Shown piece by piece: positions 33,450 to 40,640 of a stretch of DNA of 40,640 nt; position 1 is the stretch's first letter, and the number at the start of each line of letters is the position of its first letter. This stretch comes from Chloroflexota bacterium (lineage in GTDB: Bacteria; Chloroflexota; Dehalococcoidia; JACVQG01), in contig JACQTY010000027.1 in NCBI GenBank assembly GCA_016210545.1, forward strand, positions 1 to 40,640, given 5' to 3'. The position numbers and the translations under genes were made by a program. The notes under the pieces were generated by a model. That model saw only the letters and a list, made by a program, of their open reading frames with translations, was not told the origin of the DNA and searched no databases.

Positions 33450-35690
33450 TCAGTGCGGTAAGAGCGTGACGCCGGTAAAAATAGGGATCCCCAGCGGCGT
33501 CGCAACGTATCCCTTAACATACGGCTTTATCAGGTAGTAAGCCTGACCATACCACAAGGGTATGGTAGCAGCGTCGTCGATGAGCTTCTGCTCCGCCTCG
33601 TTGTAGATGGTCATTCGTAACTTGCTGTCTCTCTCGCCCGCCGCCCGGTCCAGCAAAGCGTCAATGGAGGGATTGTCGTAGTCACCTGTGTTCTCCTCAT
33701 TGCCCTTGTGGAACAGTACATCGAGGAAGTTCTGCGGGTCGGGGTAGTCAGCAATCCAACCGCTGTCGTACAGCTCATTCTTTTCTTTCTTCAGGCTGTA
33801 GAAAAAAACGCTCGGCTCCAGTAGCCGGACGCTAACCTCCACCCCCAGGTTCGTTCGCCACTGGTCAGCCACGGCGCCGATCGCCTGCGAGAGGTCGCCG
33901 CCCTCGCCGGCGGCAGTAATAGTTATGGGCGGCAACTGGCTGGCATCTTTGTACCGGGATGCCGCCAGGCTAGCCTTCGCCGCCGCCGGGTCGAAGGCCA
34001 GCGGCTTCAAATTGGGGTTGTAGCCGGGCATCCCCGGCGGAAGTATGCCGTCGGCCCTGGCCACATTGCCTCGCAGCACGCGGCCGACGACCTTGTTCTT
34101 GTCGATAGCCTGGACGAAGGCCCTCCGGACCAGCGGGTCATCGAAAGGCGGCTTGCCGTGATTGAAGCCGAGGTAGAACACACTGAGCTCCGGCACAATC
34201 TTCAGCTCCTTGTTGAGAGGGTTCGACTCGTCCTTGGCCCTATCTATGTTCCCGCCGCCTATCTCCACCACATCGATGTCCCCGCTCTCATACATCATCA
34301 TAGGTATGCCAGCGAACAGGCGAAACACGATGTAGTTCAGGCTGGATGGTTGCCTGTAATAGTCTGTGTTTCTTTCCAGGATGACCAACTCGTCCGGTAG
34401 CCACTGCTTCATCTTGAAAGGACCGGTGCCGTTGGGTTTGCGCCACCACTCCTTGCCTCCGGACTGCACACTATCTCTGTCTACAACATAGGCTACGGGG
34501 TAGAAAAGCTTGGCCACGAAGTAGGTCCTGGGGGCGTCGATAGTGACTTCCAGGGTATAGTCGTCCTTGACTTTGACCCCGCTCAACTCCCTGGCTTTGC
34601 CCTCCAGCATGTCCTTGACCCCGATGATGTCACCCAGGTAGGTAGAAGCCGTTTGCGAACCAGTCTGCGGCTGGGCAGCGCGTTCCCAGGAGTACTTTAT
34701 GTCCGCTGCTTTGACGGCCCTGCCGCTATGGAACTTCACATTCTTTCTGAGGAAGAAGGTGTAGGTACGGCCGTCGGGGCTGACCTCCCATCTTTCGGCT
34801 ATGTCAGGCGCCAGATTCATATCCTTGTCATAGCTCACCAGGCCGCTGAAAACCTGGGTTACGTACCTGTGGGAGCGCGTCTCCCTGGACAACGCCGGGT
34901 CCAGGGTAGTGGGCCCGTCATCCGCCAGGGTGAGGGCCTGACTGCGCGGCACCCCGAACGGCTGCGACTCCTTGAGTTGGAAACTGGCAATTATTGCGTC
35001 TATCGCCGGGCGCTCGCGCTCAAAGGCAACCTGGGTCCCAATCACATCGATCTCATAGATCTCGGCGCCTCGAGCGACAAGCACGATACGCGCCCTGGAA
35101 GGCGCGGCGGGGGTCGTCCAGGTAAATTCCACGAAGTAGGCCGGCGCGCCGGCGATAACGAGTTCCGCTTCCCCGACCTGCGCGAAGTTGGCGACGGACC
35201 CTTTCACGCTATCCACGATTGAGGTTGCCTGCTCCTTAAGAGTGGTGACCGCAGACATGAAATCAACGGAGACCCGCACAAATGGCGACTGTCCGGGTGC
35301 GGTGACTTGCACCGCTGGAGAACGCTGGCCTGTTTCTCTTCTTGTCCAACTAGATGGAAACCGGATGGAGAAACCATACGTTGAGTTCTCGTAGGAGCCA
35401 CCCAGGCTAACCGCTGCCGGAGGAGGGGCTGGCGCCGGGGTCGCAGGCCCCGCCGTTGGCGCCGGGGTGACAATAGGGCCAGGCGTCGGCGACGGACCAG
35501 CCGGAGCGGGAGTAGCCGGGACCGTGGTGGGCGGAGGCGCTGCGGTCGGAACAGGCGTTGGTGCAGGTGAAGGCGTAGGCTCCTTGCGAGAAACACAGCC
35601 CGTAAACAATAGCAAGGCTACCAGAACAATGACCCCCGCTGCATGAATGGCCGGCAATCGCCTCTTTGGGATCGTCTTGGTGGCGTTCAT
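33450..35690 (-). CDS. Peptide/solute-binding lipoprotein with N-terminal PsbP-like domain
   Basis: A 746-aa lipoprotein: signal with lipobox (LLLFTGC, Cys near residue 32), a 60-residue Pro/Thr/Ala linker, a small alpha/beta domain (about 97-240; YGFSIRFPSSWTRRE, ending IIASFQLKES) resembling PsbP/DUF1795-type folds, then a complete SBP_bac_5 domain (about 250-746; LDPALSRETRSHRYVTQVFSGL). The last part is the oligopeptide/nickel ABC-type receptor fold. No permease or ATPase gene is in the window, so the partner is unknown. The extra domain is uncommon. It overlaps the upstream gene by four bases. Confidence 0.88.
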   Translation of the reverse strand: MNATKTIPKRRLPAIHAAGVIVLVALLLFTGCVSRKEPTPSPAPTPVPTAAPPPTTVPATPAPAGPSPTPGPIVTPAPTAGPATPAPAPPPAAVSLGGSYENSTYGFSIRFPSSWTRRETGQRSPAVQVTAPGQSPFVRVSVDFMSAVTTLKEQATSIVDSVKGSVANFAQVGEAELVIAGAPAYFVEFTWTTPAAPSRARIVLVARGAEIYEIDVIGTQVAFERERPAIDAIIASFQLKESQPFGVPRSQALTLADDGPTTLDPALSRETRSHRYVTQVFSGLVSYDKDMNLAPDIAERWEVSPDGRTYTFFLRKNVKFHSGRAVKAADIKYSWERAAQPQTGSQTASTYLGDIIGVKDMLEGKARELSGVKVKDDYTLEVTIDAPRTYFVAKLFYPVAYVVDRDSVQSGGKEWWRKPNGTGPFKMKQWLPDELVILERNTDYYRQPSSLNYIVFRLFAGIPMMMYESGDIDVVEIGGGNIDRAKDESNPLNKELKIVPELSVFYLGFNHGKPPFDDPLVRRAFVQAIDKNKVVGRVLRGNVARADGILPPGMPGYNPNLKPLAFDPAAAKASLAASRYKDASQLPPITITAAGEGGDLSQAIGAVADQWRTNLGVEVSVRLLEPSVFFYSLKKEKNELYDSGWIADYPDPQNFLDVLFHKGNEENTGDYDNPSIDALLDRAAGERDSKLRMTIYNEAEQKLIDDAATIPLWYGQAYYLIKPYVKGYVATPLGIPIFTGVTLLPH

Positions 35691-37060
35691 CTACGTCCCC
35701 TCCTGGTCCAACCAAACACGGAAACCCCCGAGGCGACTGCGCCAAGGGCCGCGGCCACTCCGGGCCACCCGGGTATCCCTATAGCGGGACCGGCCGTCAT
35801 AGCTGGCGTCAGCGCCGGGCCCGCGGGCTGCGGGATGGGCGCGGAACGGGGCGCGACAGGCTGGGGGGCGGAGGCCCGCCCAGGCGCTGCCGCTGGCCTC
35901 GGCGGCGCGCCCACACTCGCCCGCCATTGGGCATCAAACGTGTCCGTATCCAGACCGTAGACCTTGGTCATGGCCTCATCGTCTGTCAGCCCTTCCTTGA
36001 ACCCTGCAAGGAAAGCCATGAACTTATCGTTCCCATACTTGGTGATAAGGTGTCTCACCATGCTATAGCTTTCTGCGTAGGAAAGAAGCGCCTGGTCGGG
36101 AGAGGCGGGGAAGGGGCCGGATAACGTACGAGCCGAGAAGAGCGTGTTCCTGGCGATGGCTTGCTCAAGGCGCCGCTGCTGGCTTGCCTCCAATTCACCT
36201 TCAGCATAGACCGACCGTCCCTCGTTCGCCCAGGTAGGCGGCTGGCCATAGCAGTTTCGAGTCTGTTGGAACGTGAGGACATGGGCCAACTCGTGGGCCA
36301 CTGTCTTCTGCCCCCAGTCCAGTTGCGAGGTGGGTACGCCGATGGCGATTATGCCATAATCCGGAAAGGCTACTCCGCCCTCCCATGTTGGGGCGAACAC
36401 CCGGGCGGACTGCAGGGCGTCAGTGCTGGCATAAATGTAGATTTTGGCCGGTCGCTCCAGCCTGGCGCCTGGCGCAACCCTTTTCAGGGCGTCGCTGCCC
36501 GCCGACAGCAGGCTGTTGGCAAATTTCTGATCGCCTTCATACCAGTAAAGGGTAATCTGGCCATCGGAGACGTTCTTCCACGCGAACCGGGAGTCCTCGA
36601 ATATGGCGGATGCCCAAGGCGTTTCCAGTCGCTGTCCTTTGGCGTTGACGATGAGCCAGCTATACTGCAATCTCGCTCCCGGCGGCAGCCCACCGGTCTT
36701 CTTCATCTGCCACGTCCAGGTGGTATCCACCCTTGGCGCAGGGTTGAACTCGGGCCAGGCCTCGTTGGTGATGCTGGCCACACAGGTCGTGCGCTCCAGA
36801 CGGTAGCGGATGGCCAGCTTAGTTATGTCAGCGTTGCTCTGGGCCCGGAGCCTGAAGTTGAAGGCGGCAGGATAGTCAACTCTGACAGATGTGTCGTTGA
36901 CCTCGATAGGGGTCTGGGCAACGGCCGGCCCGGAGAGCGCCGCGGGCACAAGCCACGCGGCTATCAGGGCCATGAACAGCCACATTCTCCAGCCTACGAA
37001 GCGCTCATGTTGCCTTGTTCCTGACGATAAGCCGAACAACCTGAGAAATGCTCTACTCAT
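35687..37060 (-). CDS. Gluzincin-type (peptidase MA-like) membrane-anchored protease
   Basis: A 457-aa exported protein: N-terminal helix (about 24-48), beta-rich region, HEXXH zinc site at His256-Glu-Leu-Ala-His260 (TVAHELAHVLTF), a likely third ligand in WANEGRSVYAEGELE, a Pro/Ala-rich linker (about 388-425) and a C-terminal helix followed by RRGRR, so both ends may be membrane-anchored. It overlaps prfB and the binding-protein gene by four bases each, indicating one transcript. The substrate is unknown. Confidence 0.82.
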   Translation of the reverse strand: MSRAFLRLFGLSSGTRQHERFVGWRMWLFMALIAAWLVPAALSGPAVAQTPIEVNDTSVRVDYPAAFNFRLRAQSNADITKLAIRYRLERTTCVASITNEAWPEFNPAPRVDTTWTWQMKKTGGLPPGARLQYSWLIVNAKGQRLETPWASAIFEDSRFAWKNVSDGQITLYWYEGDQKFANSLLSAGSDALKRVAPGARLERPAKIYIYASTDALQSARVFAPTWEGGVAFPDYGIIAIGVPTSQLDWGQKTVAHELAHVLTFQQTRNCYGQPPTWANEGRSVYAEGELEASQQRRLEQAIARNTLFSARTLSGPFPASPDQALLSYAESYSMVRHLITKYGNDKFMAFLAGFKEGLTDDEAMTKVYGLDTDTFDAQWRASVGAPPRPAAAPGRASAPQPVAPRSAPIPQPAGPALTPAMTAGPAIGIPGWPGVAAALGAVASGVSVFGWTRRGRR

Positions 37061-38161
37061 GATTCTCCTCCCAGTCTATGACGGAGGTAGGCGTAGATAA
37101 ACTCGTCCAATTCCCCATCCAGCACCGCCTGGGCGTTGCTGGTCTCATAGCCCGTGCGATGGTCCTTGACCATTTTGTAGGGGTGTATGACGTAGCTGCG
37201 TATCTGATTCCCCCAGCCCGCCTCCACGTGCTCACCTTTGAGTCGGGCCCGCTCCTCGGCCTTCTTTGCCAGCTCTATTTCCAACAGCTTCGACTGGAGC
37301 AGTCGCAAGGCGATTTCTTTGTTTTGAAGCTGTGAACGCTCACTCTGCTGAGTGACCACGATGCCGGTGGGTATGTGCGTTATGCGCACGGCCGTGCTTA
37401 CCTTCTGAACATTCTGGCCGCCGGCGCCGCTGGAGCGGTAGGCTTCCATCTTGAGGTCATCAGGGTTTATCTTTACGTCAACATCCTTCTCGGCTTCAGG
37501 CATCACCTCGACCATGGCAAAGGAGGTATGCCTGGCGTGGTCAGCGTCGAACGGGGACAGCCGCACCAGACGGTGCACGCCGTGTTCGGAGTGGAGGTAG
37601 CCGTAAGCATATTCACCAGCTATTGCGACTACCGCACTCTTTATGCCCGCCTCCTCACCCGGGTTGGTGTCCAGCACCTCCGACTTGTATCCCCAGCGCT
37701 CCGCCAGACGCAAGTACATCCGGAGGAGCATCTGGGCCCAGTCCTGCGCCTCAGTGCCGCCTACGCCGGCCGACAGAGTGAGTATGGCGTTACGGGCATC
37801 GTACTCGCCACGCAGCATTACCTGCATCTCTAACTGTTCAACCTGACGGGTTAGCTTCTCTGTCTCCTCGCCAATTTCCCCTGCCAGGGAGGCGTCCTCC
37901 TCCTTCATGCTGATGTCCAGCAACGCGGCAACATCGGCAACGCCCTTCTCGAGCTTCCGCCACGTCTCAACAAATCGCTTCTCTTTGCTCACCCAGCGCA
38001 GTGTTGCCTGGGCCTTCTGAGGGTCTGACCAAAAGCCGGGCTGAGCAGTCTCCTCCTCAGCCTGGCCTATCTTCGTTTCTCTTCCAGCGACGTCAAAGAC
38101 GCACCATTAGATTATTGATTCGCTCCTGTAACGATACTATCTTGCCCTTCAGTTCCTGCAT
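37057..38161 (-). CDS. prfB: Peptide chain release factor 2, programmed +1 frameshift
   Basis: The track shows only a 311-aa piece starting at GTG 37992. Upstream, GGAGG then ATG 38161 opens a 22-codon ORF (MQELKGKIVSLQ...VRL) ending CTT TGA C at 38098-38092. A +1 shift at that site joins it to DVAGRETKIGQAEEE, which runs directly into the track ORF, for 367 aa in total, the normal RF2 length. RF2-specific SPF (RLSPFDADHARHT) and the catalytic GGQ (SGAGGQNVQK) are present. RF2 reads UGA and UAA, so a UGA here gives the usual autoregulation. Confidence 0.95.
38092..38098 (-). promoter_or_regulatory. prfB: prfB programmed frameshift site CTTTGAC
   Basis: CTT TGA C is identical to the classic slippery site of E. 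coli prfB. The stimulatory Shine-Dalgarno-like element (AGGGGG in E. coli) is weak here: ATGGTGCGT precedes the site, with only GGTG at the right distance. Confidence 0.9.
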
Positions 38162-38280
38162 TCAACCTCCTGCAACCCAAAGCTCCAAATGCCAAGCACC
38201 AAATCCCAAAGAATATCCAAGCCCCAATGACCCAAACGACGCGGCGCCCGCCAGGCCCATCGTAAATCCTAAGTTGCCGC

Positions 38281-38973
38281 CTACACCTTGCCCGACATCT
38301 GCGGGCAGCTCAAACGGCCCGCAGCCGCCAGATGGGCCAGACGCGTCCCCTCAGGAAGCCGGTAGCCCCGGCAACAGGCGAGCGTCCATCGCATTGCCGA
38401 GTCCAGATCGACTTTATGGCCGATGGACACGTAGATAGGTTTCACGCCCCGCCTGGTGCGTAACGCGGCCCCGATAACCTCTCCCTTGTCCTCCAGCGGC
38501 GACCAGTCGCCCACATTGGGACCGGGAGGGTCGGTCTTTCCAACCAGAACGGACTTGGCGCAGCCAATGGTTGGCGTACCCAGAAGAAGGCCCAGGTGAC
38601 TGGCGATCCCCATACGGCGCGGGTGTGCAACTCCGTGCCCGTCCACTATCAGAAAGTCCGGGGACAGCTTCAATTGCTGCCACGCAGACACTATCAGCGG
38701 CGATTCCCTGAAAGAAAGGAGTCCGGGTATATACGGGAACCCAGGCTTGGCCGCTGCCGTTCCGACTTCGGCCACCTCCAGTTCTGGCAACCGCAACACC
38801 ACCACGGCGGCACGGGCTATCCCGTTCTCGTCGGGCGGCGATATGTCCACGCCCGCCGCTAGCTCCGGATTATCTAGGCTGTTAACTCTACTGATCTGGC
38901 CGGCCAGGCGCAACTGAATCTCTCTCGCTTCCGCGGTAGTTGCCGGCCATCTGTGCATAGCTTCCAGCTTCAC
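38281..38973 (-). CDS. nfi: Endonuclease V
   Basis: A DNA repair nuclease that nicks near deaminated bases such as inosine. The 230-aa protein has GVDIS (first catalytic Asp), FLIVDGHGVAHPRR (second Asp), GCAKSVLVGK and IYVSIGHKVDLDSA. The first codon is GTG 38973; ATG 38958 is an alternative. TATAAT lies just upstream (38985-38980), so the leader is very short. Confidence 0.94.
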   Translation of the reverse strand: MKLEAMHRWPATTAEAREIQLRLAGQISRVNSLDNPELAAGVDISPPDENGIARAAVVVLRLPELEVAEVGTAAAKPGFPYIPGLLSFRESPLIVSAWQQLKLSPDFLIVDGHGVAHPRRMGIASHLGLLLGTPTIGCAKSVLVGKTDPPGPNVGDWSPLEDKGEVIGAALRTRRGVKPIYVSIGHKVDLDSAMRWTLACCRGYRLPEGTRLAHLAAAGRLSCPQMSGKV

Positions 38974-39102
38974 TCTCCAATTATACAGTCTATGATGGAG
39001 AAAGGAAAACTGTGAACGCGCAGGGGCGGGTATTCCTCATGGTGAAGCGGAAACGAATGCTGCGTTGCACAGTTTCAGCATGCGCCAAGACGCGTCGGGA
39101 AA

Positions 39103-39122
39103 GGGCACGGCCCGCCGTGCCC
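39103..39122. terminator. Hairpin at the end of the MBL gene
   Basis: GGGCACGG-cccg-CCGTGCCC is a perfect 8-bp stem ending one base beyond the stop codon of the minus-strand MBL gene. No T-run follows, so it may be a dispersed GC-rich palindrome that also caps the transcript. Confidence 0.5.
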
Positions 39123-39809
39123 CTACGATGCTTTCAACTGTTTCAGGTACCCCTGGATGTACTCCCTCACGGCATCGGCGGGCTGAAAGATGCCGAAGTG
39201 CCCTTCAGCCAGGATATCTGCCTCCAGCGACAGGAGCCGTTCCAGCGAACCTGCTGCTATCTTAGGATCGCCTCCCCACTGGGGCAAATAGGGGCCGTGG
39301 ATGTCCTGGCCGAAGAGAAGGCGTTTCCCGCCCATGTCAAGGTACACGGCCATACTCCCCGGCGTGTGGCCGGGGATGTGAACAAAGTGGAATTCGCGCG
39401 TTCCGAGCATAAGAGCAGCCTCGCCGCCTTTGATCTTATGCTCTACCGGGCACGTCTCGTAGGGGACGCCGTAGATGCCGGCCCCGGTGTCTCTGCCCGT
39501 CTCTATAGCTTCGGCATCAGCCTCATGAGCGATGAGTTCTACACCGAAGTGTTTCTTGAACTGGGCCAGCGCCCCAATGTGGTCGATATGTCTGTGGGTC
39601 ACAATGGCGTAGCGCAGCTTCTCCGGGTCGAGGCCCAGGAAGCGCAGATGGTCTACCAGGGCGGGGTAGCTCTGGCCTGCCCCGGCGTCGATAAGCACCA
39701 GGTCGTCGGCGTCTACCACATATACCAAACAGTCCAGCGGATGCGATATCTCGGGACCGCCGATTACGTAGGCATCTTTCCACACGCAGAAGGGCCTGGA
39801 CATTAGCAT
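39123..39809 (-). CDS. Metallo-beta-lactamase-fold hydrolase
   Basis: A 228-aa enzyme with THRHIDHIGAL (HxHxDH: His72, His74, Asp76, His77), the IPGHTPGS histidine and FGQDIHGPY. This is the glyoxalase II-like branch of the fold, which hydrolyses thioesters, lactones or other esters; the substrate is unknown. ATG 39809 overlaps the ybeY stop, and a second in-frame ATG lies two codons further. Confidence 0.9.
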   Translation of the reverse strand: MLMSRPFCVWKDAYVIGGPEISHPLDCLVYVVDADDLVLIDAGAGQSYPALVDHLRFLGLDPEKLRYAIVTHRHIDHIGALAQFKKHFGVELIAHEADAEAIETGRDTGAGIYGVPYETCPVEHKIKGGEAALMLGTREFHFVHIPGHTPGSMAVYLDMGGKRLLFGQDIHGPYLPQWGGDPKIAAGSLERLLSLEADILAEGHFGIFQPADAVREYIQGYLKQLKAS

Positions 39810-40270
39810 AGTTGCTGAGCCTCCAGCCGGGCCAGAATGCTGCGTTCCCTGGCCCTCATTTTTCTAGCTTCGGCGGGCTTTTCGTGATCGTAGCCCAGAA
39901 GGTGCAGGATGCCGTGCACAATGAGTATTGCCAGCTCTCGCTGCGTGGAATGGCCCCGCTCCTCAGCTTGCGCTGCGGCGCGGGGGCAGGAAACTACCAC
40001 TTCCCCCAGGTGCCGGACATCATCAGGGGGAGCAATGAATTCATCGCCGGTCCGCTCGGTGAGGGCAAAAGCGATGACGTCCGTCGGTGCATCTTTGCGC
40101 CGGTACTCCCGATTTATCTGACGGATACGTCGGTCGCCGGTGATCACCAGGCTGAGTTCGGCGCTGGCCACGCCCTCCATAGCCATGGTCTCCTTTATCA
40201 CCTGCTTCAGCCACGGCCTCTTGACATAGGCGGCGTAGGAACGAGAGACCCTGACGGCGATGTCCAGCAC
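39803..40270 (-). CDS. ybeY: Endoribonuclease YbeY
   Basis: A zinc-dependent RNase needed for 16S rRNA 3' maturation and ribosome quality control. The zinc motif HGILHLLGYDHE is clear, and DVIAFAL is the conserved central block. The track starts at ATG 40315, but the first 15 residues are not family-like; GTG 40270 with GAAGG five bases upstream gives about 155 aa in line with homologues. It is coupled to the MBL gene. Confidence 0.95.
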   Translation of the reverse strand: MLDIAVRVSRSYAAYVKRPWLKQVIKETMAMEGVASAELSLVITGDRRIRQINREYRRKDAPTDVIAFALTERTGDEFIAPPDDVRHLGEVVVSCPRAAAQAEERGHSTQRELAILIVHGILHLLGYDHEKPAEARKMRARERSILARLEAQQLC

Positions 40271-40372
40271 TGTTGCCTTCGTCCTGAACCCTGACGGTGC
40301 AGCGGTTGTTCTCATGATTCCAGTGGCTTAATCGTAACCTGACAGAGCGTGGGCGTCAAGCAATCCAGCCAC

Positions 40373-40475
40373 CCAAAATCCGCCGCCTCGCCAATCTACT
40401 CAAATCGAAAGTTCTGTCACCAGCTTGGTGAAGAAGATGCTGGTTTGCCGAGATTCAACGGGCGGTGGATTTTGG
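40373..40475. repeat. 103-bp palindromic repeat, full copy
   Basis: The ends CCAAAATCCGCCGCC and GGCGGTGGATTTTGG are complementary apart from one base. The centre is a CACC-agctt-GGTG hairpin at 40418-40430, exactly midway (51 bases to each end). A half copy lies at 1953-2010. The right arm contains the stop codon of the partial gene at 40455. Confidence 0.7.
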
Positions 40476-40640
40476 ACTGCCATGATCCGCCATCAAGATT
40501 GACGCCAAATGCAAGAAACGTGGGGTTACCGTTTCTCCCCCTTTCGCAAACTGAGCATGTCCCACATCTCGGGCTGGACACAGAGGGTCACACTTCGAAA
40601 GGAAGCTGCAAGAGGCACAACGGAACCGTCTGTGGCCTGC
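40455..40640 (-). CDS. C-terminal fragment of a SPASM-domain (radical SAM type) protein, partial
   Basis: Not in the track. An open frame enters from the right edge and stops at 40455 (61 visible residues). RRFRCASCSFLSKCDPLC has CxxC-x5-C-x3-C, the spacing of SPASM/twitch auxiliary Fe-S cluster domains in radical SAM maturases. The end (SPKSTAR) is encoded inside the palindromic repeat, so the tail may have been rewritten by that insertion. Confidence 0.5.
   Translation of the reverse strand, partial: AGHRRFRCASCSFLSKCDPLCPARDVGHAQFAKGGETVTPRFLHLASILMADHGSPKSTAR

Overview
This 40.6-kb, GC-rich chromosomal window carries mostly bacterial housekeeping genes. Gene content and style suggest an uncultured Chloroflexota (Dehalococcoidia-like) bacterium: a Ycf45/SpoIIIAA-like AAA protein, pdxS/pdxT, a collagen-tethered NirK-like lipoprotein, many TTG/GTG starts, and short dispersed palindromes in the gaps. 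The taxonomy is an inference from content, not from a marker search. No CRISPR array, phage or transposase was seen.

Layout. (1) Positions 1-4776 hold a candidate respiratory nitrogen-oxide module. On the minus strand are a NirK-like three-cupredoxin lipoprotein, a 56-aa one-helix subunit, a CuA subunit II, and a heme-copper oxidase subunit I cut by the left edge. A Crp/Fnr regulator diverges from them. Subunit I lacks the cross-linked tyrosine of O2 reductases (Gln at that position). The NirK-like protein keeps its Cu ligands but lacks both canonical proton-relay residues. (2) 4962-11141 (+): pdxS, a retropepsin-like gene, pdxT, a GNAT-like protein, the Ycf45-like ATPase, an SDR and tmk; tilS converges on tmk. 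(3) 12772-17573 (+): a secreted small protein, a CNNM/CorC protein, a DUF2344 protein, an actinobacterial-looking two-gene islet between 33-bp perfect direct repeats, and an M48 protease. (4) 17554-19404 (-): etfB-etfA. (5) 19938-24307 (+): rpmH-rnpA-yidD-(PQQ lipoprotein)-yidC-jag-enoyl-CoA hydratase, starting at a perfect consensus promoter and ending at a strong intrinsic terminator. (6) 24772-29141 (-): a sensory cluster with a histidine kinase carrying a CxxCH motif in its extracytoplasmic sensor and a Cys-rich GAF domain, a NarL-type regulator, a membrane-anchored receiver-like protein and a stand-alone cNMP-binding-fold protein. (7) 29619-32803 (+): tRNA-Ser(UGA), two unknown proteins, sucC-sucD. 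(8) 32909-40315 (-): a chain of prfB (programmed +1 frameshift), a gluzincin-like membrane protease, a peptide-type binding lipoprotein with an extra PsbP-like domain and a DUF192 lipoprotein; then endonuclease V, ybeY plus an MBL hydrolase. The tail of a SPASM-type protein runs off the right edge.

How it fits together. The left module and the heme/Cys sensor cluster both suggest life at a redox boundary with nitrogen oxides or oxygen as signals. The rest is translation, membrane insertion, cofactor synthesis and central metabolism. The most interesting points are the noncanonical active sites of the oxidase-like and NirK-like pair, the heme-c motif sensor kinase, a perfect inverted repeat that would hide the ribosome-binding site of the receiver-like membrane protein, a lipoprotein that appears to start at ATA, a 140-nt out-of-frame yidC/jag overlap, and a 103-bp palindromic repeat found in full at the right end and as a half copy at the left.
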